Of a stretch of 64,000 nt of DNA, positions 44,843 to 52,605 are shown piece after piece. The stretch spans positions 62,001 to 126,000 of the forward strand of contig JANQRA010000014.1 in NCBI GenBank assembly GCA_028284765.1, given 5' to 3'. The DNA comes from Acidimicrobiia bacterium. Its GTDB lineage: Bacteria > Actinomycetota > Acidimicrobiia > Spongiisociales > ZC4RG35. The stretch's first letter is position 1; each line of letters opens with the position of its first letter. A program made the position numbers and the translations under genes. The notes beneath the pieces are model-generated. The model saw only the letters and a program-made list of their open reading frames with translations. It was not told where the DNA came from and did not search any database.

Positions 44843-45415
44843 CTACTCCTTGCTGTCTCCTTCTTCTGCCAAGGACTCCAGGTAGTCGACGACCTCAAAC
44901 GCAGGAACGTCGTCGAGAGATCGCCCTGGATGATCACGCTCGAAGGCGCCGCGAGCCCCCTCGATGGCGCGCCGGATAGCGCTTCGACGCATTGTCCATT
45001 GCGGGCGCCGCCGATCCTCGTTGGTGTTCGACCAACCCTCGAGTCCGAGTTCGTCCTTCGACACGCGCTCCTCTGGACGGTGAAGAAGGGTCAAGTACTC
45101 AGATCGATCGAAGGAGCTCGGAATCTTGCCCACTGTGAACGAGTCCGGCTCACCGGCCCCATCGGGCGGGGTCAGGAGGGCGGCCACCGTGGTCTCCACT
45201 GCCAAGGCAAGCGCAAACAGCTCATTCACCGATATTCGCCTTTCTCCCGAGAACAGCCGACCAAGCGTGGCCCGATGCCAACCCGGATCCTCGTCGTTGG
45301 TCCTCGACATCCCTTCGCCAATGTCCGAAAGTCGGCCCGCCAGATCGGCTTGCGTCAAGCCAGCGGTTTTCATGTAGCGGCGGATATTTTGGGCCACAAT
45401 CTGCGACGGCGTCAA
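44843..45415 (-). CDS. XRE-family regulator (CI-like repressor candidate)
   Basis: 190-aa protein with an N-terminal helix-turn-helix (IVAQNIRRYMKTAGLTQADLAGRL ... WHRATLGRLFSGERRISVNELFALALAVE). An insertion (GEGMSRTNDEDPG) separates the helices. The C-terminal 100 residues are charged and not recognised; no LexA/CI peptidase motif is seen. TTG start at 45415 is supported by GGGAGGT 6-7 nt upstream. It is divergent from a smaller XRE gene with inverted repeats between, the layout of a phage-like genetic switch. It would repress element functions. Confidence 0.82.
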   Translation of the reverse strand: MTPSQIVAQNIRRYMKTAGLTQADLAGRLSDIGEGMSRTNDEDPGWHRATLGRLFSGERRISVNELFALALAVETTVAALLTPPDGAGEPDSFTVGKIPSSFDRSEYLTLLHRPEERVSKDELGLEGWSNTNEDRRRPQWTMRRSAIRRAIEGARGAFERDHPGRSLDDVPAFEVVDYLESLAEEGDSKE

Positions 45416-45462
45416 TGCTGACCTCCCGACTCGCTTTCACTAGTGATGTAACATTTTACTAC

Positions 45463-45496
45463 GTTGACGCAACACTATGCAACTCTCTATGTTGCA
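45463..45496. promoter_or_regulatory. operator region between the divergent XRE genes
   Basis: GTTG-acg-CAAC (45463-45473) and TGCAAC-tctctat-GTTGCA (45478-45496) are two inverted repeats built on the same GTTGC/GCAAC half-site; another TGACGCAACA lies at 45509-45518. Such clustered half-sites between divergent regulators suggest cooperative repressor binding. Confidence 0.6.
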
Positions 45497-45500
45497 CAGC

Positions 45501-45713
45501 ATGGGAACTGACGCAACAAGCCAACTCCGGAGGATCCGCCTCGATAGAGGCCTCCGGATCGAACACCTTGCCTACCTTGCTGGTGTCCACAAGTCGACCA
45601 TCTCCAGAGCCGAGCGCGGCCTTCAGGATCTGAGCCCGGAGACTGTGGTCCGCCTTGCGAGAGCTCTGAAGGTCTCCCCTTCGAGGATTGGCGCCGCCAC
45701 GAACCATCCATAA
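45501..45713 (+). CDS. small XRE-family regulator (Cro-like)
   Basis: 70-aa protein from ATG 45501 (MGTDATSQLRRIRLDRG). It is almost only a helix-turn-helix domain: LDRGLRIEHLAYLAGVHKSTISRAERGLQDLSPETVVRLARAL is split here into LRIEHLAYLAGVHK and STISRAERGLQDLSPETVV. A longer frame begins at 45477 but would lie on the inverted repeat. Divergent from the larger XRE gene; probably the Cro-like partner of the switch. It is followed by the primase-helicase, which it may control. Confidence 0.82.
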   Translation: MGTDATSQLRRIRLDRGLRIEHLAYLAGVHKSTISRAERGLQDLSPETVVRLARALKVSPSRIGAATNHP

Positions 45714-45774
45714 ACAAACGGCGGCCCGGGCATGGGTCGCCGTTGTCATCCCTATGCACAAAGAAGGGAGCATC

Positions 45775-48570
45775 ATGAAGGATAGCGAGCATGAGGTGCC
45801 GCCGAGTTCCGAACAGAGCCCAAGGTCGGGGAACCTCGACAAAGAAGAGATTCGTAGACGACTGCCTCTGGAGTGGGTCGCTTCAGGCCCAGCTGCGATC
45901 GAACTCGAACGCACCAGCGAGAGCCAAGCGAAAGGTCTGTGCCCCTTCCACGACGACCACAATCCAAGCCTAAACGTCTACGAGTACGGCCAACGCTGGA
46001 AATGCTTCCCATGTGGAAAGGGTGGAGACCTTTTCGATTTTGTCGGTGAGATCTGGGAGTTAGACGGCTTCTCCCACAAGCTGGCCAAGGCCGAGGAACT
46101 GCTTCGCGCGTTCGAGGCGAAGGGAAGAGCAGACGGATGCCGGTGGCAAGGGCTCGTCGACCGAGATGGGCCGTCAACGCCAGTGGACATTGAAGTGCTC
46201 ACCCAGGAGGTTGGCCGCGCGGTGGCACACTCACTACGCGAGACGACTGAACCGCTAAGGGACCTACTGGAGGAGAAGGGGTTGGTGGACATCGATCTCC
46301 GATGGCTTCAGAACCACTGGCGCTTAGGGGTGACCCCCTCAGGCGACGTGCTGGCCTCGCACTGGAACTCCGAAGGCACCCTCGTGTCCTACAAGACCCG
46401 CACTCCAGGGAAAGGTGGCTGGTTCGCCAAGAAGGGAGCGCCATTGAGGTGCCTCTACGGGGAGTGGCAGTTGCCGAATCTCCCCGACCACTTCGACGTC
46501 GTCCTTTGCGAAGGGGAAACGGACACCTGGCTCGCCTCGTGGCTGCTGAGAGGTCGAGGGATCGCACTCGGATTGCCAGCTGGAGCGAACTCGAGGATTA
46601 GAGACGAGTGGGTCGAAGTCCTCGCCGGCAGAAACGTTGTTCTGTGCTTCGACAATGACCTTCCCGGGCGTTCCGCCGCCAGAGAATGGCATCGACGCCT
46701 GGACGGCGTTGCTAGATCGGTGAGGGTGACCTTCCCCGAAACTGATCTGGTTGAATCTCATGAGCCAATGAAGATCCTTGAGGGGGGTTTTGTCGTTCCA
46801 CCTCACCAGCCTTTCATTGAGATTGCGGGCAACCGGTCTGGGTACATGGAGATGGGGAAGAACGGACCGATCGCCGCGGTCTCCAACTTCATCTTCGCGC
46901 CAGTCCGATTCATCGAGCTTGTTGATGCGCAGGGCCATCGGCGGAGTTGGGCGATCGAAGTCTTGTTCGAAGGGGATCCGACGCCACACATCCTTGCTGA
47001 GGACGACCTAAGCGGCCCTAAGAGCATCAACCGCTGGGCCACCAGCCGCCAACGCACTTGGTATGGCTCTAGCCAGCGCCCTGTCGACGCCCTCGCTTCC
47101 CTGCTTCTCAATGAGGCTCCCTTCCTTCCCCGAGTCACCGGCGTCCCGGTCGCCGGTTTGTGGGGTGAAGGAACACCACACCCTGCATACGTCCTGCCTG
47201 ACGGGACGGTGCTCGGGGACTCCAAGGCCCGGGCCCGCTGGGTATATGACCCGGCCTGGGGCCACGCCAACATCGAGAACAGATTCCAATTCCCTCGACG
47301 AAAAGCAAGCTCCACCGGAAGCCATACGATCCAAGAGGCGAACGAGAAGCTGCGCGACGCCGCCGGGCTGCATATCGGTGGGCCGGTATCGGTCGACGAA
47401 CTCAGGCAGGCTGTAGCGCTCCTGCTCGCTATGAACGAACCGATGGTTACGACCACCGTCGCAGGCTGGCTTACGGCAGCGCTTCAGCGAAAAGGCCTCC
47501 GATCATTCCCTATTTTGCTGGTGTCGGGTCTGCCCGGCTCGGGAAAGTCGGAGACTCTTCTGAAGTTCATGCAACTCCTGCACGGGTTTACCGAGTCAGC
47601 GCCGACGCTGGAGTCGACTATGCATGCAATCCGACAGTTTCAGGGCTCCTCTAATGCTTTCGCTATGTGGTGGGATGAGTACCGGCAAGGCACCCGCGGC
47701 TACGAGTTCATAGATCAGGTGATCAGAGACACGTGGGATGGGACCACATCTCATCGAGGCGGAATGGGTGAGAAGGTCTCTGACATTCACGGCGTACCTC
47801 AGATCGCTCCGTTGGTCATCTCGGGAGAGGCGGTATCACAGGCGAATTCCGTGTACCAGCGATCTGTGCAGGTGCGCATGAGGCGCGAAACGAAGAACCA
47901 GCAAGCGTTCGAGGATCTCTCCGCCTTGGACCTGCCGCTTGGCGCCATCGGCGAGTCGCTGATGCGGTGGCTACTCCAGGCAGAGATCGAGGGACGGCTT
48001 CCTCCTCCTCCCGATGTCAAGGATCGCAAAGCACACGGTCGTGCCGTCGTCGAATGGGGCTGGGATCTGTTCACGCGATGGATGGATGAGGTCCTCGATC
48101 TCGCGCCTCCTCACGGTCTGGTGCTGCCTGAAGAGGAAGCGGAGACGCACGAGGCCTTGGGAGTCGAGTTCACCGTGCTCCAGGAAGCAATCCTCGAGGC
48201 CATGCAGAGGCCAGACTGCGTCTATCGCTCAGGCGGGCCGTTTGACGGTGAAACCGTCCTGTGGGTCGACACCCACACGGACGCCGCCTATGTCCGTCTG
48301 GCGGTCTTCCACGACCTCGCCAAACGGCAGTATGGATCCGAGTTAGCAGGCAAGAACTCCCGGTCGACAGGCCAGAACCTCCGGGACGGGTTTCCAGGCG
48401 CAGACAAGATCTCGGCCAGGGAGCCCGTAACCCACCCGGACGGGTTGGTCCGTGCTGGCAAGCAGCGGAAAGTCTTGATGCTGCCCACCGCCGTGTCATG
48501 GGCCCACGAGACAGCGGCCCAGGAAGCACCGGAGCTGCCGCCCGGCACCCCGATGTCACCTGAGCCGTAA
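45775..48570 (+). CDS. primase-helicase fusion (CHC2 zinc finger, TOPRIM, AAA ATPase)
   Basis: 931-aa replication protein, start at ATG 45775 with GAAGGGAG upstream (the frame continues to 45688). The CHC2-type zinc finger is C56-x2-H59-x17-C77-x2-C80 (CPFHDDHNPS ... WKCFPCGKGGDLFDFV). The TOPRIM domain has Glu246 (VVLCEGETDT) and the DxD-like FDNDLPG near 292. After a linker, an AAA/helicase domain carries Walker A GLPGSGKSE (about 585-593) and Walker B FAMWWDEYRQ. It resembles DUF927/DUF3987-type primase-helicases of plasmids, satellites and phages. It likely primes and unwinds DNA of the excised element; no origin was identified. Confidence 0.9.
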   Translation: MKDSEHEVPPSSEQSPRSGNLDKEEIRRRLPLEWVASGPAAIELERTSESQAKGLCPFHDDHNPSLNVYEYGQRWKCFPCGKGGDLFDFVGEIWELDGFSHKLAKAEELLRAFEAKGRADGCRWQGLVDRDGPSTPVDIEVLTQEVGRAVAHSLRETTEPLRDLLEEKGLVDIDLRWLQNHWRLGVTPSGDVLASHWNSEGTLVSYKTRTPGKGGWFAKKGAPLRCLYGEWQLPNLPDHFDVVLCEGETDTWLASWLLRGRGIALGLPAGANSRIRDEWVEVLAGRNVVLCFDNDLPGRSAAREWHRRLDGVARSVRVTFPETDLVESHEPMKILEGGFVVPPHQPFIEIAGNRSGYMEMGKNGPIAAVSNFIFAPVRFIELVDAQGHRRSWAIEVLFEGDPTPHILAEDDLSGPKSINRWATSRQRTWYGSSQRPVDALASLLLNEAPFLPRVTGVPVAGLWGEGTPHPAYVLPDGTVLGDSKARARWVYDPAWGHANIENRFQFPRRKASSTGSHTIQEANEKLRDAAGLHIGGPVSVDELRQAVALLLAMNEPMVTTTVAGWLTAALQRKGLRSFPILLVSGLPGSGKSETLLKFMQLLHGFTESAPTLESTMHAIRQFQGSSNAFAMWWDEYRQGTRGYEFIDQVIRDTWDGTTSHRGGMGEKVSDIHGVPQIAPLVISGEAVSQANSVYQRSVQVRMRRETKNQQAFEDLSALDLPLGAIGESLMRWLLQAEIEGRLPPPPDVKDRKAHGRAVVEWGWDLFTRWMDEVLDLAPPHGLVLPEEEAETHEALGVEFTVLQEAILEAMQRPDCVYRSGGPFDGETVLWVDTHTDAAYVRLAVFHDLAKRQYGSELAGKNSRSTGQNLRDGFPGADKISAREPVTHPDGLVRAGKQRKVLMLPTAVSWAHETAAQEAPELPPGTPMSPEP

Positions 48571-48968
48571 CCCCGACCACGAACCCAAACCCCCAGCTCC
48601 TCAACGTTTGAGACCGATGTAACCCCTGTAACCCTTTTGTCATCCATGAGGGAGTCTCTCCAGCGACCAGGAAGTGAGCAGACAACGCCAACGCAGCCTG
48701 CAGAACTGTGCGCGACCAGCTCTCAGCCAAGGGGAACAAGGGATACATCCTCGAGCGACAAACTGGTTCGAGGGCAACGAGTCACGCTCGGTGACCTTGC
48801 CAAGGCGCCCCTCTGCGAGCGGAAGGACCCAGGACCACTTAACCGAGGATCAAGTGACACGCATCCCACCTGGGCGGACGACCTTGGTTATTGGCTGTTA
48901 TTGGTCTAGCGAGCCCCCTCCCAACGACACCTATCGCAACGGATTGGGCGCTGATCTGCCGCGTGCAA
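48571..48968. other. 398-nt region with no supported gene; internal CCAATAAC doublet
   Basis: Open frames across this stretch lack ribosome-binding sites and family resemblance. It contains GTTATTGG-ct-GTTATTGG at 48887-48904, the inverted-orientation version of the doublets near both element ends. The stretch could hold a recombinase/Xis site or an origin; nothing else stands out. Confidence 0.45.
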
Positions 48969-49502
48969 ATGCGAGCAAAAGCTTCCGTCGTTGCAGCCCT
49001 CCTCATGGTTGCAGCTACGAGCTGCGGGGGCGCCCAGGAACCCGACCCTCAAGCATTCATTGAATCGGTTCGGAAGCCAGGAGCGTTCTCCAACACACCC
49101 AGCTATCCCCAGTACACCGACGGAGAACTAATTGATTCGGGCCGCCAAGCATGCGATCTCATCAGGCCCGGTGTCGCCGGTCTTGATCCGGATGCCGCCA
49201 GGGGCCGCACGCAGGTCGTCAGCAATGTTTCGCTGCTGCCCAGAGACACGTTCGAATACGGCCTCGCGTGGCAAGAAATCACCTTCGCGCATCCCTGCAT
49301 CTGTGTCCCGAGGTCCGCTAGCGCCCGGCCTCCAACCTTGGGGGGTCGGAGACCACCACCGGAGGAGGCCTTACCAGACCCATTGAGGGAACCCACGCCA
49401 GTTCTCGCGTTCGAGGATCACAACCAAAACCGGCGTTCCTGGCAACCGGAAGCGGACCTGACCCCAACTCACGCGACGTCCGGGGCGGGCGAGATGCGTT
49501 GA
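48969..49502 (+). CDS. DUF732-like lipoprotein, probably frameshifted at the 3' end
   Basis: Start at ATG 48969: MRAKASVVAALLMVAATSC is a lipoprotein signal with lipobox AATSC. The mature part PDPQAFIESVRKPGAF...YTDGELIDSGRQACDLI resembles actinobacterial DUF732 proteins (short secreted helical domain). After residue about 100 the frame turns Pro/Arg rich. In the neighbouring frame the DNA at 49289-49321 reads SLHLCPEVR then TAG, which is how DUF732 domains normally end (LCPE). A one-base error or real frameshift near 49260-49285 is likely; the remaining 60 residues would then be readthrough. Confidence 0.55.
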   Translation: MRAKASVVAALLMVAATSCGGAQEPDPQAFIESVRKPGAFSNTPSYPQYTDGELIDSGRQACDLIRPGVAGLDPDAARGRTQVVSNVSLLPRDTFEYGLAWQEITFAHPCICVPRSASARPPTLGGRRPPPEEALPDPLREPTPVLAFEDHNQNRRSWQPEADLTPTHATSGAGEMR

Positions 49503-49503
49503 G

Positions 49504-49725
49504 TCAAGTGACCCACCACGTTAGATCCACATTGTTGGTCGTCGTCCAAGAGAACCGTTCAGTCCATGTCAGCAGGTTCTGACTTCTCATCACACCGATC
49601 GGCGATCTCCTCAACCCGCAAACTCCAGTTGCTGACTTTGAGACTTTCGGCTTTCGCTCTGAAGGGACTGGCGAACCCGCGTCCAATCGGATGCCACATT
49701 TGCCGCAAGTCCCCTTCTGTGTCAC
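49504..49725 (-). CDS. doubtful 73-residue ORF
   Basis: Starts MTQKGTCGKCGIRLDAGS with one CxxC pair, then loses any pattern. There is no clear ribosome-binding site and no family. It faces the lipoprotein gene tail to tail. It may be a decayed zinc-ribbon gene or chance. Confidence 0.2.
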   Translation of the reverse strand: MTQKGTCGKCGIRLDAGSPVPSERKPKVSKSATGVCGLRRSPIGVMRSQNLLTWTERFSWTTTNNVDLTWWVT

Positions 49726-49810
49726 AAGGCTGATCTAGGGATCACCACATCCAAGTTCGACCGCAGCAATCCCGAATGCGAGAACCGCTGCACGATTTTC
49801 GTCATACGCC

Positions 49811-50446
49811 TCAAGGGCTCGCCCCCAAGAAGCTGTCGCGCTCCTCATTGAGCAAGACCAGCCTTGGGTGAGCGGGGAGGTCGAAGTCCAGCAACCGACA
49901 CAGAGCGTCGGCGGAGGCACCCAATGACCCAAGGAGAGCCTTCTCCCACGCGGTCCACGCCACCTCCCCCCTCCCAACAAGACCGACACTCTCCGAGAGC
50001 CTTTGACCCTCTTCTTGTCGCCACTCTGTGAGCCGGACCCAGATTCTGTGCATCTCCCGCAATACCACGGCGAAACCGCTCTTGCCGAGCCGCGAATCAA
50101 GACCGTTCATCATCGAGTGGCGGCCCAACGGCAGCGCTCCATGTGGACTGCCTAGCACTTCTCCCACGGCCCGATTCGCAGCGACGCACGAACCGCATGC
50201 AAAGTAGGTCCAACGTGAGCCAGACTGGGCGGTCCCTCGCAGGCACAGCCGACACGGTTCGATGAGCAGCGGCATGTCGTATCCAGCCCACTCCCCTACC
50301 TCGGCCCAGTCATCCGGCACCTGTTCACATCGGCAACGGTGCCGTTTACCGCCGAAATGGCCTCGAAAGCTGAAACACGTCAAGCAAAGCGCCACTTCGC
50401 AGAGGTCGCCGGACCGTTTTCGTTCACCAGGTGGAGCTTCTGTCAT
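49811..50446 (-). CDS. Cys-rich protein of unknown function, element cargo
   Basis: 211-aa protein from ATG 50446 (GGGAG 7 nt upstream). The first 90 residues hold four Cys pairs (CLTC, CRC, CRLC, CGSC) with His/Arg between, arranged like two zinc-ribbon knuckles. The rest is helical and contains GSPHGALPLGRHSMMNGLDSR and an LRLL-type helix near the end. No signal peptide or membrane segment. No family recognised. A 9-bp inverted repeat covers its ribosome-binding site. It sits beside the HTH/nuclease-like gene and kinase genes at the right end of the element. Confidence 0.65.
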   Translation of the reverse strand: MTEAPPGERKRSGDLCEVALCLTCFSFRGHFGGKRHRCRCEQVPDDWAEVGEWAGYDMPLLIEPCRLCLRGTAQSGSRWTYFACGSCVAANRAVGEVLGSPHGALPLGRHSMMNGLDSRLGKSGFAVVLREMHRIWVRLTEWRQEEGQRLSESVGLVGRGEVAWTAWEKALLGSLGASADALCRLLDFDLPAHPRLVLLNEERDSFLGASP

Positions 50447-50447
50447 C

Positions 50448-50476
50448 TTCGTTCTCCCTTCGCACCCGAGAACGAA
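50448..50476 (-). promoter_or_regulatory. 9-bp inverted repeat over the ribosome-binding site of the Cys-rich gene
   Basis: TTCGTTCTC (50448-50456) and GAGAACGAA (50468-50476) are perfect complements with an 11-nt spacer. The gene's GGGAG site falls at the inner edge of the repeat. It could be an operator for autoregulation or an RNA hairpin controlling translation. Confidence 0.45.
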
Positions 50477-50488
50477 CACAAACCAGAA

Positions 50489-50510
50489 GACCCCTCGCAA
50501 TGGAGGGGTC
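50489..50510. terminator. perfect hairpin between the Cys-rich and HTH/nuclease-like genes
   Basis: GACCCCTC-gcaatg-GAGGGGTC, 8-bp stem, 6-nt loop, in the divergent intergenic region. It has no T-run on either strand, so its role is open. Confidence 0.4.
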
Positions 50511-50710
50511 GAAGGTCCGATGTGTCTGTCTACATCGTTCAGACCAAACGGTCTGCCGGCAGTAGCACCTTCCCTGACGGGGGTTGCCGGGCTATCACGG
50601 GGCCGGATCCCTCAAGCCGCTCTCGATGTGTTGTGAATCCATTGTCTCACAAGTCGTCAAATCTGAGCTGACCGGCTCAGCGGAGGGCCGATCGGTGCAG
50701 CCACATCGCT

Positions 50711-51451
50711 ATGCGAGTGGACTCGATCGACTACCTTGACCCCATGCCACCCAACACCCGGCTATTGACGCGGCACTCGGTGCGTGCACTACCGGGTCGG
50801 CAATTCGAGCCGCTGGCGGAGAAGGACCTGCTCCCAGACGCGCGCAATGCCATACGGGAGCTACCGAACGCAACCGCGGGCGTTACTGCCGTGGTTGAGA
50901 TGCCGGCGCCTCGAGGCGTGCCAGACATGACAGTGATCGTCGGTAACCCAAGTGCTCGTCAGGCGCGATTGAGGCTTGATGTAGCCCCACTCTTAAACCA
51001 GATCGACGCTGCCATCGTGGCCTCCATCTGGGTCGATCGCCCATCGACGCCCCGTACCGTGGCCAAGAGACTTGGGTGGTCGCTTGAAACGGTTGAACGC
51101 AGATTGCCCAGGCTCATCAGATCGGGTGCTGTTCGCATAACTGACAGTGCGACTCTCACTCGGCATCGAGCCCTCGCCCCGATTGGGACTATCTACGCTA
51201 TCGAGTTAAAGCTCACGGCATGGAAAAGGGCCTTGACGCAGGGACGCACCTATCGAACTTGGGCCGACAGCTACATTCTCGTCATGGAGCGCATCGCGAA
51301 GGGCGCCTTTGACGAACTGACAGATGCTGTCACTTCAGACCAGGCGGGACTGAGAGTCAGCGGCGAATGGATCGTGAGGCCCCGCACGACGCCCAACCAT
51401 CCGGCAAAACGGCTCTGGGCATCAGAACACATCATTGCTGCCTGGGCGTAA
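50711..51451 (+). CDS. winged-helix protein with PD-(D/E)XK-like motifs
   Basis: 246-aa protein. A central winged helix (about residues 95-145: TPRTVAKRLGWSLETVERRLPRLIRSGAVRITD) is flanked by motifs resembling a split restriction-endonuclease-like site: GVPDMTVIVG with Asp72 upstream, and IYAIELKLTAWKRALTQ with Glu165-x-Lys167 downstream, followed by a conserved-looking QGRTYRTWADSYILVM. Glu63 may also contribute. It could be a nuclease, or a DNA-binding protein using this fold without cleavage. Start ATG 50711 or 50744. It ends 2 nt from the stop of the unknown kinase-linked gene, tail to tail. Confidence 0.7.
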   Translation: MRVDSIDYLDPMPPNTRLLTRHSVRALPGRQFEPLAEKDLLPDARNAIRELPNATAGVTAVVEMPAPRGVPDMTVIVGNPSARQARLRLDVAPLLNQIDAAIVASIWVDRPSTPRTVAKRLGWSLETVERRLPRLIRSGAVRITDSATLTRHRALAPIGTIYAIELKLTAWKRALTQGRTYRTWADSYILVMERIAKGAFDELTDAVTSDQAGLRVSGEWIVRPRTTPNHPAKRLWASEHIIAAWA

Positions 51452-51453
51452 AA

Positions 51454-52605
51454 CTAGATCCAACCCTCAGACTCTCCGTATGCGGTCAGCCCAGCATGCA
51501 GGCGCCCGATCCAGCGTGTCTCGGTGGTCTCCACATTGCCTGCGGCCACAGCGTTAGGCCATTCGGCCGCAGCGTTTCCGTACACCTGATCAAGAAAGCG
51601 GAAGCGATCGGCATAGGCGAGACTTGCCATTTGAGCCACTAGGTTCGAGAGGACCTCAACGTGATGCGTGAAAGCCTCCTTGGGTCCATCTGGGTGTAGG
51701 GGCCCAGAGTGCAGGCGCTCTGACAATGGTCGGTCCTGGTTCTCCAGTCGTTCGGCCGCCGCCCGGGTGATGCAGGCTAGTAGGCCCCCGTAAGTTGGCC
51801 TTTGGAACCAACTACCAAACGTTGCGCTGGGATCGCGGGCCTCGTAGCTCGTGAAGCTGCACACTCTTTGCCGAAGGTCCCAACCCGTCCCGAGTGAATC
51901 GGCCCCGGCCGCTACCGCCGGCAAGCCGGCGAAGTCGCCGTGTGAAACGTGCACAGCACCATGCTCACTGAGGCTCCTTGTGGTCCTACAAACACCGAAG
52001 ACCTCGTCCTGAGATGCAGACACCGGCATGTCTGCGGTCGGCCGAGCAACCACCAAGACGTAGCCTTCGGCTCCTGTTTGCGCCAATGCGCCAACGTACG
52101 CATCGAGGTCGTGGCCACTCGTCCAGAAGGTGGCTGTGCCAGCAACGGTGATCCATGCGTCGTCGCGAGCCTCAAGGGTCAACTCGGCGAGTGAATAGGC
52201 AAGAGCGGGCTCCGCACCCGATGCCGACGTCAAGAGGGTCGTCGGACCCAGAGGTACAGCTCCGATTGAGTCCTGTTGAGACAGCACGCGCAGCACATGA
52301 TCGCGTTGCTGGCCTCCGCCCAGCAGGTCCCCTCGGGCTCCACCCCAGAGGTTCCATCCGTCGTAGTACCTAAAATCACCCACACTCGGCATGGCCAACG
52401 CGTGGGTCGCGGCGTCGAACCAAACTGACCCACCGTCGGCTGCCAAAGAAGCGGCCGTAGTCCCGCCTGATGATTTGAAATTCGTGCTCTCGGCTGGCGT
52501 TGCGAACGGAGACAACACCGCACCATCGACGAGGCCATTCGTCACAGCGGTGGAGACCCACGATGCGAGGTTGTTCCTGCTGGTGTCCTCTACAAGGATG
52601 CTCAC
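51454..52605 (-). CDS. unknown 383-residue protein coupled to a Ser/Thr kinase
   Basis: No family recognised. The start is placed at GTG 52605 because it overlaps the kinase stop (GTGA) and GGAGG lies 9 nt upstream; the longer frame to 52677 lies inside the kinase gene. The sequence alternates strands and helices (VSILVEDTSRNNLASWV, GAVLSPFATP, SVWFDAATHA, GYVLVVARPTADM) in the manner of a TIM-barrel-like soluble protein. It has motifs GGARGDLLGGGQQRDHVLR, GTGWDLRQRVCSF and a His-rich C-terminal helix. It is a natural candidate for the kinase's substrate or effector. Confidence 0.7.
   Translation of the reverse strand: MSILVEDTSRNNLASWVSTAVTNGLVDGAVLSPFATPAESTNFKSSGGTTAASLAADGGSVWFDAATHALAMPSVGDFRYYDGWNLWGGARGDLLGGGQQRDHVLRVLSQQDSIGAVPLGPTTLLTSASGAEPALAYSLAELTLEARDDAWITVAGTATFWTSGHDLDAYVGALAQTGAEGYVLVVARPTADMPVSASQDEVFGVCRTTRSLSEHGAVHVSHGDFAGLPAVAAGADSLGTGWDLRQRVCSFTSYEARDPSATFGSWFQRPTYGGLLACITRAAAERLENQDRPLSERLHSGPLHPDGPKEAFTHHVEVLSNLVAQMASLAYADRFRFLDQVYGNAAAEWPNAVAAGNVETTETRWIGRLHAGLTAYGESEGWI

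Noticed and set aside
48637-48909. 90-residue plus-strand ORF after the primase-helicase
   Set aside because: Low-complexity composition, no RBS, no family resemblance, and it runs through the CCAATAAC doublet.
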